DNA from: Tragulus kanchil
Taxonomy: Eukaryota; Chordata; Mammalia; Artiodactyla; Tragulidae
NCBI GenBank assembly: GCA_022376925.1
Contig: JAIOJX010000025.1
Coordinates: 183,209,801-183,273,800, forward strand
Direction: 5' to 3'
DNA: 64,000 bases
Shown: positions 1-9,800 of the stretch, piece by piece
Position numbering within the stretch: the stretch's first letter is position 1
How the letters are laid out: each line of letters starts with the position of its first letter
Made by a program: the position numbers and the translations under genes
Notes under the pieces: generated by a model
Seen by the model: only the letters and a program-made list of their open reading frames with translations
The model's database searches: none
What the model was told of the DNA's origin: nothing

Positions 1-69
1 CTGTTGGAGGTGCTGCTGGTGGAGTTTTTCCTTTTCTCCGTTTTGTCGTCGGTTGCCTTGTGGGTTCTG
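1..69 (-). pseudogene. LDB2: Truncated, frameshifted second copy of the LDB2 NLS exon
   Basis: Bases 1-69 repeat the 5' (acceptor-side) 70 bases of the exon at 1024-1175 (compare 1106-1175), followed by the same acceptor and flanking intron to base 206. One T is missing in the run at 32-35 (five Ts in the other copy), which shifts the frame inside the KRRKRK region. The exon continues left of base 1. The single homopolymer indel and identity elsewhere fit a duplicated, less polished read end better than an old pseudogene. Confidence 0.85.
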
Positions 70-206
70 CTGCGATACAGGAAAGGGAAGGCAGATCAGT
101 TCCCTGGGTGAGAGCCACGGTCCCTCCAGGGACGCTGTTTTTGTCAACTAAAAGGAGTAATTGACATTTCGTTCCCATTTCTTTTAACTTGGAAAGCATC
201 AAAGGA

Positions 207-1023
207 CGGAACTGTAAAGGGTAGTTTCAATGAAGGCAGTTAGGTCGAATACTGGGAGAAGGAATTCATTGCCAGGAATCAGGCAGAAGGGACGGAACTG
301 GGGTAGGTATCAAGAGGAGAGGAAGAAAGTTCTGGCCCAGCTTACCCTCCCGGGGACTACCTTAGCTTTGAGGTTTGGAGTTCAAAGAAGCCCTCCTCTG
401 AGGACCTTTTCCTTTGTCAGGACCCAGAAAGAAAGGGGTCGAGAGGTCAAGAGAGATGAGACCAAACCTGGGCTGAACCTCCCCTTAAGCTAATGAACCA
501 GGGAAAGCAAAATCCACTGAGCTGCATTTTGAGTGGCCTGGAGACCATTACCTGAATCTTCAAATGAGGGGTCACCCCCGTCTGGGGCCGGGGTGTGTGC
601 TGGGAACAATTAAATGACCATCTGGAGCCTGAGTGCCCGGAGCCAGCCTCCAGGGCAGCAGAGGGTCCCAGCGATGCGGCCCACAGGCCCCGCCTGTGCC
701 ACTGGGCACGCCACGAAGTGATATTTTAATTAAACCTTCAGTGACATATCTCCTGTCTGTGACTCTCATGGCTTTTTAATTCCGTCCCACTGCAGCACAG
801 ACTCTTCTTCGTATTGCTTTCTAGTTGCCAGTGTGCAGGGGAGGGCTTCCGGACGAAATTCCTCCCCCTCCTCCCAACCGGGTGCCTGCCTGCCTTGCCC
901 TCCCCGTCTCCAGCCCCGCCTGTTCCAGAAGGTCTTTGCAACTAGAAGAGCCTTTTCTAAGGGCGCCAGGAATGGGGAGTCGGTCGAGGCGGGATTTCAG
1001 CCTAAAAGGAAAGCGAGACTTAC
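207..1023. other. LDB2 intronic sequence downstream of the NLS exon
   Basis: Follows the donor of the NLS exon in gene orientation. Moderately GC-rich, no recognisable exon, repeat or RNA gene. Its partner copy would lie left of base 1. Confidence 0.5.
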
Positions 1024-1175
1024 AGGTACCTGACTGGACAGACTCAGGTTGGCGGCCGTGGTCTTCTTCTTGCCCCCTGTGCTGTTGGCGGCATTGCCAG
1101 CGCTGCTGTTGGAGGTGCTGCTGGTGGAGTTTTTCCTTTTTCTCCGTTTTGTCGTCGGTTGCCTTGTGGGTTCTG
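1024..1175 (-). CDS. LDB2: LDB2 internal exon (nuclear localisation signal and linker)
   Basis: Minus-strand exon of LIM domain-binding protein 2, a nuclear adaptor that dimerises and bridges LIM-homeodomain/LMO transcription factors. Seen: 152 bp, entered after ...TATCGCAG and left at GTACCT|GTAAGT. It encodes 50 full codons plus the last two bases of an Ala codon: EPTRQPTTKRRKRK, then a Ser/Thr/Asn-rich linker, KKKTTAANLSLSSQVP at the end. KRRKRK is the basic nuclear localisation signal. The phase (CA, completing G from the upstream exon) matches the exon at 6847-6970, giving ...APPAEPTRQ. Known of the family: the next exon, with the LIM-interaction domain, begins with codons for DVMVVG; it is not in the window and must lie to the left. 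Reading TTAANLSLSS and the NLSPRD motif of the partner exon favour LDB2 over LDB1. The whole exon lies in the right-hand copy of a 1.1-kb duplication, so another copy lies across the window edge. Confidence 0.93.
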
Positions 1176-1410
1176 CTGCGATACAGGAAAGGGAAGGCAG
1201 ATCAGTTCCCTGGGTGAGAGCCACGGTCCCTCCAGGGACGCTGTTTTTGTCAACTAAAAGGAGTAATTGACATTTCGTTCCCATTTCTTTTAACTTGGAA
1301 AGCATCAAAGGAGAAAGCTGATGATTTACTGTTAGCACAAAATAATGGAAACTCTTTTCTTGAACATCTGTATAAGATGGGTTGTATTTGTTCTGATTTC
1401 ATTGATATGT

Positions 1411-1590
1411 CTTATGCTCGGTTGTGTCCTACTCTTGGTGACCCCAGCCGTCTCTGTCCATGGGATTTTCCAGACAAGAATACTGGTGTGGGTCGCCACT
1501 CTCTCCTCCAGGGCATCTTCCCAGCTCAGCAGCTGACCCGGAGTCTCCTGCCACACCTGCAGGTGGATTCTTAACCACTAACCCTACCCT
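1411..1590 (-). mobile_element. Bov-A/Bov-tA SINE, degraded
   Basis: Reverse complement of the Bov-A unit: CCATGGGATTTTCCAGACAA, GAATACTGGTGTGGGT, then CAGGTGGATTCTTAACCAC. A shortened duplicate lies at 2530-2680, missing about 30 bases at its start. Confidence 0.85.
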
Positions 1591-1774
1591 GGAAGCTCAT
1601 TTACGTGTCTGGAATCTATTACTACGTCTTAGGGGTGAATTACACCCTTATCACAGGTGAAACTTAAAATATTGCCATTATGAATTTTGGAAAATAATTT
1701 TTATGGTCTACCCTCTTTATAAAATAAAGAGAGGGCTCTGAGACTCCTAGGGAGACTCCAAGGACTGAGAGAAG

Positions 1775-1795
1775 TGTGTGTGTGTGTGTTTGTGC
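1775..1795. repeat. (TG)n microsatellite
   Basis: GTGTGTGTGTGTGTTTGTG beside the Bov-tA; the duplicate at 2862-2886 is two dinucleotides longer. Confidence 0.85.
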
Positions 1796-2245
1796 ATGTG
1801 CACTAGTCATGTCTGACTCTCTGGGATCCCGAGGACTACAGTCCACCAGCCTTCTCTGTCCGTGGAAATTTCCAGGCAAGAATACTAGAGTGGGTTGCCA
1901 ATTCTCCAGGGCATCTTCCCAACCCAGAGATCTCCCAGAGAGAACTCCTGCTCTCCTGCTTTTATTATTATTATTTATATTTATTTTCATCCATCTTTGT
2001 TCTTTGGCCCATGTGGGCCTCCCATCGCAGTGGCCTCTCTCACTGCAGAGCACTGGCTCTGGGCACATGTGCTTTAGAGCCTTGGCTCCTAATTGGACAC
2101 ATCGGTCCAGCCGCTCCGCGCCACGTGGGATCTTCCCGGGCCAGGGATCGAACCAGTGCCCCTTGCGCTGCAACGGAGACTCTTTACCCACTGGATCACC
2201 AGGGAAGCCCAGGGAGGCAGATTCTTTACCACTACTGCCACCTGT
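1787..2245 (-). mobile_element. Bov-tA SINE interrupted by a CHR SINE
   Basis: Bov-tA sequence runs 1787-1957 (GTCTGACTCTCTGGGATCCC ... AGATCTCCCAGAGAG), is broken by the CHR element at 1958-2210, and resumes at 2211 with AGGGAGGCAGATTCTTTACC. A TG run abuts it on the left. Confidence 0.85.
1958..2210 (-). mobile_element. CHR-type tRNA-Glu SINE
   Basis: Minus-strand element ending in CCAGGGAAGCCC (the reverse complement of its GGGCTTCCCTGG head), with a T/A-rich stretch and CATCCATCTTTGTTCTTTGG on the tail side. Confidence 0.85.
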
Positions 2246-2529
2246 ATAAATTTAGCTAAATTAGTGAACCTGGAAGTAACAGCACCACCTACTGGTCAAG
2301 TGACATATTGCAGCCCAAGCTCTATTACACACCTTAAATTGCTGAAGTAAAAAGAAGATCCAATCAGTCATTGATGTGAAACTTAGGGGTTCCCAAACTC
2401 AGGAGAAACGCCCATGGTTTGGACCCTAGTGTTTAAAGGATGCAACTAATTTCAAAATCCCTGGGGCAAAAAAATGTCTTAATATGCTACAGTGAAGGAA
2501 AACTAGACTTCTTCCAAAAATTGATATGT

Positions 2530-2680
2530 CTTATGCTCTCTTGTACCATTGGGATTTTCCAGACAAGAATACTGGTGTGGGTCGCCACTCTCTCCTCCAG
2601 GGCATCTTCCCAGCTCAGCAGCTGACCCGGAGTCTCCTGCCACACCTGCAGGTGGATTCTTAACCACTAACCCTACCCTG
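2530..2680 (-). mobile_element. Bov-A/Bov-tA SINE, duplicate of 1411-1590
   Basis: Identical to the first copy from GGGATTTTCC on. The 5' side is truncated at the duplication join. Confidence 0.85.
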
Positions 2681-2876
2681 GAAGCTCATTTACGTGTCTG
2701 GAATCTATTACTACGTCTTAGGGGTGAATTACACCCTTATCACAGGTGAAACTTAAAATATTGCCATTATGAATTTTGGAAAATAATTTTTATGGTCTAC
2801 CCTCTTTATAAAATAAAGAGAGGGCTCTGAGACTCCTAGGGAGACTCCAAGGACTGAGAGAAGTGTGTGTGTGTGT

Positions 2877-3342
2877 GTGTGTTTGTGCATGTGCACTAGT
2901 CATGTCTGACTCTCTGGGATCCCGAGGACTACAGTCCACCAGCCTTCTCTGTCCGTGGAAATTTCCAGGCAAGAATACTAGAGTGGGTTGCCAATTCTCC
3001 AGGGCATCTTCCCAACCCAGAGATCTCCCAGAGAGAACTCCTGCTCTCCTGCTTTTATTATTATTATTTATATTTATTTTCATCCATCTTTTTTTTATTC
3101 TTTGGCCTGTGTGGGCCTCCCATCGCAGTGGCCTCTCTCACTGCAGAGCACTGGCTCTGGGCACATGTGCTTTAGAGCCTTGGCTCCTAATTGGACACAT
3201 CGGTCCAGCCGCTCCGCGCCACGTGGGATCTTCCCGGGCCAGGGATCGAACCAGTGCCCCTTGCGCTGCAACGGAGACTCTTTACCCACTGGATCACCAG
3301 GGAAGCCCAGGGAGGCAGATTCTTTACCACTACTGCCACCTG
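2877..3342 (-). mobile_element. Bov-tA with nested CHR SINE, duplicate of 1787-2245
   Basis: The same composite in copy 2; the CHR part is about 3054-3308. The T-run at the CHR tail is longer (TTTTTTTT). Confidence 0.85.
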
Positions 3343-4007
3343 TATAAATTTAGCTAAATTAGTGAACCTGGAAGTAACAGCACCACCTACTGGTCAAGTG
3401 ACATATTGCAGCCCAAGCTCTATTACACACCTTAAATTGCTGAAGTAAAAAGAAGATCCAATCAGTCATTGATGTGAAACTTAGGGGTTCCCAAACTCAG
3501 GAGAAACGCCCATGGTTTGGACCCTAGTGTTTAAAGGATGCAACTAATTTCAAAATCCCTGGGGCAAAAAAATGTCTTAATATGCTACAGTCGATATGTT
3601 AATGAAGGAAAACTAGACTTCTTCCAGAAAGATTTGTTTAGAAATACAGGAAAAAAAATATTGTGAACCTGAAGGATGAGCCAAGATCTTAATGCAGAAA
3701 TATGCAGAAGAATGTTATTTATTTATTAGACATTATGAGCATGACAATGTTTTCACATTCTTAACATCTGCTGTGTCATTATTTTGTATTCATAGCAACT
3801 CTATTAATTAGGTACTCTTATAATCTCTGTTTTGAGAATGAGATATCTTCAGAAGCCTGCTTCAGGCAGTTACTAAATGAACTGGAAAAGCATCTAAGAA
3901 TGTCATTTGCTAACCCTTTTCTAGATCCAACTCTGATGGTGAGAAGGTAAGCCAGGGCCATACTGGAACTAAGTGAGGGGATCTTGTAGCATGTTCTCAA
4001 GACATCT

Positions 4008-4214
4008 GTGTGTGCTTAGTCAGTCGTGTTTGTTTGTGACCCCATGGACTATACCCTTCCAGGCTCCTCTGTCTTTGGGGATTCACCAGATAAGAATACT
4101 GAAGTGGGTAGCTTTTCCCTTATCCAGGGAAATCTTCCCAACCCAGGGATCAAACTCAGGTTTCCCACAGTGCAGATGGATTCTTTACCTTCTGGGCCAC
4201 CAGGGAAGCCCCTG
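4008..4214 (-). mobile_element. Bov-tA SINE with 8-bp target-site duplication
   Basis: Near full-length minus-strand Bov-tA (GACCCCATGGACTATACCC ... CCACCAGGGAAGCCCC). AGACATCT occurs at 4000-4007 and 4215-4222. Confidence 0.88.
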
Positions 4215-4362
4215 AGACATCTTGAGCTGCTTCTAATGGACAATGGAGTGAATCTCCTTTAAGGTGCACTTCAAAGACCACTTGGTTCACCAGATTATTC
4301 CTGAATTTTGAGGAAGAAGGAGATGGTTTCTATTTATACACTATGTTTTCTTTCATAAATAT

Positions 4363-4405
4363 TTTGTTTTGTTTTGTTTTTTTTTATTTTTTTAATTTTT
4401 TTTCT
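4363..4405. repeat. T-rich low-complexity tract
   Basis: Repeated GTTTT followed by T-runs; no element could be assigned. Confidence 0.8.
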
Positions 4406-4799
4406 TTCATAAATATTTTTATCTTAATGTCTGAAGATTTTCCTCCAAAGGCCTAACATCTTTATCCATAGAGAGTTAAGTGTGCTTCTTCTGAAGTTTA
4501 TGGAAACGAGAAACTTACTTGTTCCAGCTCATGTGCTGGCGGTGAGGTGAGTGGTAGAGACTAATATCAAGGAAATAACGCAGGTTTTCCCTGACTGGCA
4601 TCTTCCTTTGACTTGAAATTTGCTCCTTGAAAAACTGCAGTTTTTCATGGAATCTTGGGAAAATACACTTAAAATGTATGCTCTGGATTATTCCTACTGC
4701 CTGTAAGTAGCTATGGGAATAGAGTCGTGAATTAAAGGCATAAAAACTTATTGTGACATAGATCTCCATTGATAACCCTTGAGCTAACTTTGACAAATT

Positions 4800-4985
4800 C
4801 CTGCTTTAAATCTCAGGACTCTTGTATTGAATGGGAATAACAAGAAATATCTCATACCTCACAATGGCTGTAGTGAGGATTCAATAAGAAAAAAGGAAGG
4901 TCTGAGCGACTGTGATTTGCGCCTGTTTTCATGCAGTGTTATAAACACAGTGGTTAGACCAGTGCTGGAACCTTGGAGAGGCTCA
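4800..4985 (+). mobile_element. Probable MIR fragment
   Basis: Resembles the MIR 3' half: a GAATGGGAATAACAAG-type segment, ACCTCACAATGGCTGTAGTG, AGGATTCAATAAG. Diverged, hence modest confidence. Confidence 0.5.
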
Positions 4986-4986
4986 A

Positions 4987-5182
4987 GAAATAGTTGGTGA
5001 GCAAAGAATCTGCCTGGAATGTGGGGCCTCGGGTTCAATCCCCGGGTTGGGAAGATCACCTGGAGAAGAGAATGGCCACCCACTTCAGTATTCTTGCCTG
5101 GAGAATCCCATGGACAGAGGAGCCTGGCAGGCTACGGTTCATGGGGTCACAGAGAGTCAGACACGACTGAGCGACGAACACA
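4987..5182 (+). mobile_element. Bov-tA SINE
   Basis: Plus-strand copy: GAATCTGCCTGGAATG, CTTCAGTATTCTTGCCTGGA, CCATGGACAGAGGAGCCTGG, GACACGACTGAGCGAC. Confidence 0.88.
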
Positions 5183-5907
5183 CACACTCCATATGAATTC
5201 TATGTGCATAATGTCAGGAAGTGTTCAAAACATTTAGTGAGTGAAAAAAATTCCCCATAAAGTCTTATTGATATTAAAAGAGAAAATAAGACCAACTTTA
5301 GTACATTTAATAACTTTGAAAAGTAATGCTCTAAGTATCTAAAATTCCCCTAAGATAAGGTTGCAATTATTCTGTGTAAAATAATGTTCATGTCTTCCAG
5401 CTTTCTAAATATGTACTTGGTTACATTGGCCATATTCTCTTTATTTAAAACCCCTGGCCAATTACCAGCGGAAGGTGACCATTATATTTTGTGATTCGAA
5501 AGCTATGTGCCTCATGTTAATAATTACTCTTCATAAAAATAATTTTTAGCGAATGGATACATTTTGCTTTTATGATCAATGAGGCTCAACACACGCTGGG
5601 GAGTGAAAATGTATTAGCTAGAAAGACAATTAATGATAACTCGAAGCAGTAATTTCAGAACCTCAGCAGGAGCCTGCGGCATCTAAACTGTATTCTAGGG
5701 AAGTGAGAGACATGGTTGGTCTCTTTTGTGTATTCTTGTCATAATCAGAGTACCCTTTGATATTATATACCTTTAAAAGCAGGGCAAAATTTATGTCCTT
5801 TCTCCCTCCCTTCCTTCCTCTCTCTTCCTTCTCTCTTTTGCCTTCCCCTATTCTTTCTTTTTTTTTTCTCTCCCTTTCTTTTCCAAATTTCTACCATTCT
5901 TCAGCCT

Positions 5908-6035
5908 GGGCTTCCCAGGTGGTGCTAGTGGTAAAGAATCCACCTGCCAATGGAGGAGATTTAAGAGATGTGGGTTCAGTCCCTGGGTTGGGAAGATCCC
6001 CTGGAGGAGGAAATGGCAAACCACTCCAGTATTCT
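5908..6035 (+). mobile_element. Bov-tA 5' part joined to BovB
   Basis: Starts GGGCTTCCCAGGTGG and runs to CACTCCAGTATTCTT, where it changes directly into BovB 3' sequence. Confidence 0.8.
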
Positions 6036-6455
6036 TTCCAGTAGTCATGTATGGGTGTGAGAGATGGACCATAAAGAAGACTGATGCCTTCAAACTGTGG
6101 TGTCGGAGAAGACTCTTGAGAGTCCCTTGGACAGCAAGGAGATCAGACCAGTCAGTTCGAAAGGAAATCAGCCCTGAATATTCACTGGAAGGACTGATGC
6201 TGAAGCTGAAGTTCCAACACTTTGGCCACCTGATGTGAAGAGATGAATTATTGAAAAATACCCTGATGCTAGGAAAAATAGAAGGCAAGAGGGAATGAGA
6301 GGATGAGATGGTTGGATGGCATCACCGATACAATGGACTTGAGTTGGAGCAAGCTCCAGGAGACAGCGAAGGACAGTGAAGCCTGTTGTGCTGCAGTCGT
6401 GGGGCCACAAAGAGTCAGCCATGACTGAGCCACTGGACTGACTACCTGACACCCA
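6030..6455 (+). mobile_element. BovB (RTE) LINE 3' end
   Basis: Encodes remnants of the C-terminal end of the BovB reverse-transcriptase ORF (SPEYSLEGLMLKLKFQ, then [19 protein letters not shown] out-of-frame remnants) and ends AGAGTCAGCCATGACTGAGC. A stop after HLM and later frameshifts show it is dead. Confidence 0.88.
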
Positions 6456-6846
6456 TTCTTCAAAAGACAAACACTATTACCGTAAGCCCTATGCAGCCGC
6501 CAGTCCTGTGCTGTGGAGTGACCGCTGGATTGGGAGAGAGTGACCCTCAGTTCTGATCTTGGCCTTACCAAGATCTTCTCTATAACATTAAATAAATCAA
6601 TTTCCTTCTGTGGGTTTCAGGTCCTCATCTAGCAAGTGGGGAGGCGGTAGAACATGGTCACTACATCTAAGAAGGATGTCTGCCCTTCACCAGTTCAGTG
6701 TCTTTGGATCCAACATCATGGTCGGAATAGCCCTCATAGACTACTGTGCCTGGCACAGATACGATCACTTCCTTTTCATATCCCTTCACCCCCAGAAGAA
6801 GCGTCCGAGAAAACATGTAAACGGAGCGTGAAGAACGAGGTCATAC

Positions 6847-6970
6847 CTGGCGGCGCCACCATCCGCTGCCACTTCTGAAACAAGCAGGTCTTGAGGCAGT
6901 CTCGTGGACTGAGGTTGTAAGTTTTGTGTCTGGACATCAGTTCCTGCATTGGCTCCAGTATTACACACAA
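6847..6970 (-). CDS. LDB2: LDB2 internal exon (LDB/Chip conserved domain)
   Basis: Minus-strand 124-bp exon that starts after the acceptor ...CTCCTTGCAG and ends CCAG|GTATGA. It encodes 41 codons plus one base: LCVILEPMQELMSRHKTYNL followed by SPRDCLKTCLFQKWQRMVAP and P. This is the LDB/Chip conserved region between the N-terminal dimerisation domain and the nuclear localisation signal; in LDB proteins it contacts SSBP partners. NLSPRD, where I recall a Ser for Asn in LDB1 (SLSPRD), supports LDB2. It splices in phase to the exon at 1024-1175 across an intron of 5.67 kb as drawn, about 1.1 kb of which is duplicated sequence. I found no sign of the preceding exon (the one ending near NYLR) anywhere to the right, so the rest of the window reads as one long intron. 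This exon is single copy here. Confidence 0.94.
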
Positions 6971-7202
6971 CTGCAAGGAGTTCAAAGACATTTGTGTTTC
7001 ACTACTTGATAATATCATTTTCAATAAATCATGTTAACAGCTGGAATTTGTTTTGAGACTTAAAGACACTTTTCTTCCCTGCCCCTCATCATTTTTTATT
7101 TTTACTGTATAAATTTGAAGGAAAAAATATTACCAACACTTGATAATGCTCACTTTGCTTACTATCATTTATACTATCATATTATAGCTAAGTGTGATTT
7201 AT

Positions 7203-7228
7203 ACACACACACATACACACACACATAT
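7203..7228. repeat. (CA)n microsatellite
   Basis: Short interrupted run ACACACACACATACACACAC. Confidence 0.8.
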
Positions 7229-7230
7229 TC

Positions 7231-8221
7231 AACTACACATTCTATACTAATGATTGGGTGGAGATATGCAGTTCTTTTCTGAACTGACATGATTCCCTCT
7301 CATTGAATAAAAGTGCTTTTTCATGGAGCACAGCATGCTCAGGTTTCTACCCTAGTTCCTGTGGCTGTTCCTGCTTGCATAACCACACACTGTGAGTTAC
7401 AATGCCAGTTTATGTAGATTTGGTGACAGTGAAAGCATCCTTTAAGCTTTTGAGAATAAAGTGGTAACTTCAGGTGTGTTTTTTATCCTAATTCTTATAC
7501 AAGACCATGATGAACACTATCTTTATTCATGAACTCATCTGTATTTTACACAAGATGCCAATGTTGGTAATGTACGCTCCCACACATATTCAGTGTGGAG
7601 CTTCAGCTCTGGTTCCACACAGGGTCACCCTTCTTCTCTCCCTTCGTTAGATCTTTCAGCTCTAGTTTGGTCCAAGATATCTGATGACAGAGATTAATGG
7701 ATGAAATAAGGAGGTAAATCCAGTTAGGATTGCCTTGGACTTTTCTGAATTCCTTCTCAGTTGGAAGCCCATCAGAAGACTGCTGCATCGAGAGGGCCAT
7801 TGCTCGGAGGGCAAAGGCCACAGCTTGGAGCAGTGCCTCCACTGCTATTGAAAGGACAGCAATACAAACACTGATGATGCACCTACCCACGTGGAAAGAC
7901 GTTGTTTCATGATGAAAGGCAGATGTTCCATTTCCACCTTCACGGCCCATCGTTTTGACTACTCCCTTCCCTTTTGCCATGTTTCATCTGAGTATTTCCC
8001 TAAAGGCTACATTCCTTATTGTCCACTGGGCTCTCTGGACTTGGAATTGTTCATTCCCCTCTTCCTGGCTTATGGCCATTCATCCTTGAAGGCAGAATTT
8101 CTTTTTCTCTTGTGCCTTCCTTCCTGGGCTGTGCACTTCTTCCCGTGGGGGCTGAACTGGAAGCCTCTACAGTTCTCCATAGCGCACAGTCCTTTCTGCT
8201 CTAGGAACTTATTTACATTTT
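7231..8221. other. Anonymous LDB2 intron
   Basis: No exon, RNA gene or recognised repeat. From 7648 on it is duplicated at 8726-9298. Confidence 0.5.
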
Positions 8222-8489
8222 TTTTTTTTTGCCTCTAAGTCATTGTTTTTTTTTTATTTTTTAATCCATCTTTATTCTTTGGCATATGTGGGCCTCCCAT
8301 TGCAGTGGACCCTCTCATTGCAGAGCACAGACTCTGGGCGCATGTGCTCCAGAGCACTGGCTCATAATTGGACACACCGGCCCAGCCTTTCCTCAGCACG
8401 TGGGATCTTCCTGGGCCAGGAATTCAACCGGTTGGTGCCCCTTGCACTGCAAGGCAGACGCTTTCCCCACTGGGCCACCAGGAAAGCTC
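8222..8489 (-). mobile_element. CHR-type SINE with 14-bp target-site duplication
   Basis: Minus-strand CHR element. CTTATTTACATTTT at 8208-8221 and CTTATTTACGTTTT at 8490-8503 form the target-site duplication (one mismatch). Confidence 0.9.
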
Positions 8490-9298
8490 CTTATTTACGT
8501 TTTGTAACCATCTGCATCCAAGTCTCTTTTCCACCTGACTGAGCTCTTTGAATGTTGAGATGAGACAATGCCTGTTATCTCTTGTCCCTAGACTTGGTTC
8601 AAATGAATGGACGCATTGAAGGAGTGCTTCTTAGAAAGATGGGAGGATCTTTCCCTGCCAACGTTCCTCAAAGTCCTAGGAAAATTTCTGTCAAAATCAG
8701 GTGCACTGATTATTAAATGTAGCACTAGATCTTTCAGCTCTAGTTTGGTCCAAGATATCTGATGACAGAGATTAATGGATGAAATAAGGAGGTAAATCCA
8801 GTTAGGATTGCCTTGGACTTTTCTGAATTCCTTCTCAGTTGGAAGCCCATCAGAAGACTGCTGCATCGAGAGGGCCATTGCTCGGAGGGCAAAGGCCACA
8901 GCTTGGAGCAGTGCCTCCACTGCTATTGAAAGGACAGCAATACAAACACTGATGATGCACCTACCCACGTGGAAAGACGTTGTTTCATGATGAAAGGCAG
9001 ATGTTCCATTTCCACCTTCACGGCCCATCGTTTGACTACTCCCTTCCCTTTTGCCATGTTTCATCTGAGTATTTCCCTAAAGGCTACATTCCTTATTGTC
9101 CACTGGGCTCTCTGGACTTGGAATTGTTCATTCCCCTCTTCCTGGCTTATGGCCATTCATCCTTGAAGGCAGAATTTCTTTTTCTCTTGTGCCTTCCTTC
9201 CTGGGCTGTGCACTTCTTCCCGTGGGGGCTGAACTGGAAGCCTCTACAGTTCTCCATAGCGCACAGTCCTTTCTGCTCTAGGAACTTATTTACATTTT

Positions 9299-9565
9299 TT
9301 TTTTTTGCCTCTAAGTCATTGTTTTTTTTTTATTTTTTAATCCATCTTTATTCTTTGGCATATGTGGGCCTCCCATTGCAGTGGACCCTCTCATTGCAGA
9401 GCACAGACTCTGGGCGCATGTGCTCCAGAGCACTGGCTCATAATTGGACACACCGGCCCAGCCTTTCCTCAGCACGTGGGATCTTCCTGGGCCAGGAATT
9501 CAACCGGTTGGTGCCCCTTGCACTGCAAGGCAGACGCTTTCCCCACTGGGCCACCAGGAAAGCTC
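9299..9565 (-). mobile_element. CHR-type SINE, duplicate of 8222-8489
   Basis: Second copy within duplication 3, flanks included; poly-T length differs slightly. Confidence 0.9.
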
Positions 9566-9800
9566 CTTATTTACGTTTTGTAACCATCTGCATCCAAGTC
9601 TCTTTTCCACCTGACTGAGCTCTTTGAATGTTGAGATGAGACAATGCCTGTTATCTCTTGTCCCTAGACTTGGTTCAAATGAATGGACGCATTGAAGGAG
9701 TGCTTCTTAGAAAGATGGGAGGATCTTTCCCTGCCAACGTTCCTCAAAGTCCTAGGAAAATTTCTGTCAAAATCAGGTGCACTGATTATTAAAAATGTAG

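Larger units (their letters stand above)
1..1312. repeat. Direct duplication 1 (partner partly outside window)
   Basis: Bases 1-206 match 1106-1312 at an offset of 1105-1106. Copy 1 starts left of the window and copy 2 is 207-1312. It includes the LDB2 exon. One homopolymer indel is seen in the shared part. Confidence 0.95.
1402..3627. repeat. Direct duplication 2, unit ~1.1 kb
   Basis: Copy 1 is about 1402-2515, copy 2 about 2521-3627 (offset 1089-1119). Near the join copy 2 lacks about 30 bases (after 2538) and copy 1 lacks 12 bases (after 2492). TG-run length also differs between copies. Confidence 0.95.
1176..6846 (-). other. LDB2: LDB2 intron between the two exons
   Basis: Bounded by GTATGA at 6841-6846 and by the polypyrimidine tract and CAG acceptor at 1176-1190. 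It contains one of the serial duplications (1402-3627), several Bov-A/Bov-tA SINEs, two copies of a CHR SINE and a BovB 3' end. The stretches 3628-4000, 4223-4360, 4406-4800 and 5185-5757 are AT-rich single-copy intron in which I recognise nothing further. Confidence 0.85.
7648..9800. repeat. Direct duplication 3, unit 1078 bp
   Basis: Copy 1 is 7648-8725, copy 2 8726-9800. Differences are mostly homopolymer lengths (TTTT versus TTT near 7951/9029, poly-T runs, AAA versus AAAAA at the end). Confidence 0.96.

Noticed and set aside
825..1217. 130-codon plus-strand frame opposite the LDB2 exon
   Set aside because: Shadow of the minus-strand exon; the minus frame has exact splice sites and recognised protein sequence.
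1024..6970. LDB2 matches as a processed pseudogene
   Set aside because: Both exons are separated by an intron and have consensus acceptors and donors, so this is the genuine gene structure.
8980..9618. 212-codon open frame, the longest in the window
   Set aside because: It runs through anonymous intron and the antisense of a CHR SINE; the same frame is broken in the other copy by a homopolymer difference. No protein similarity.
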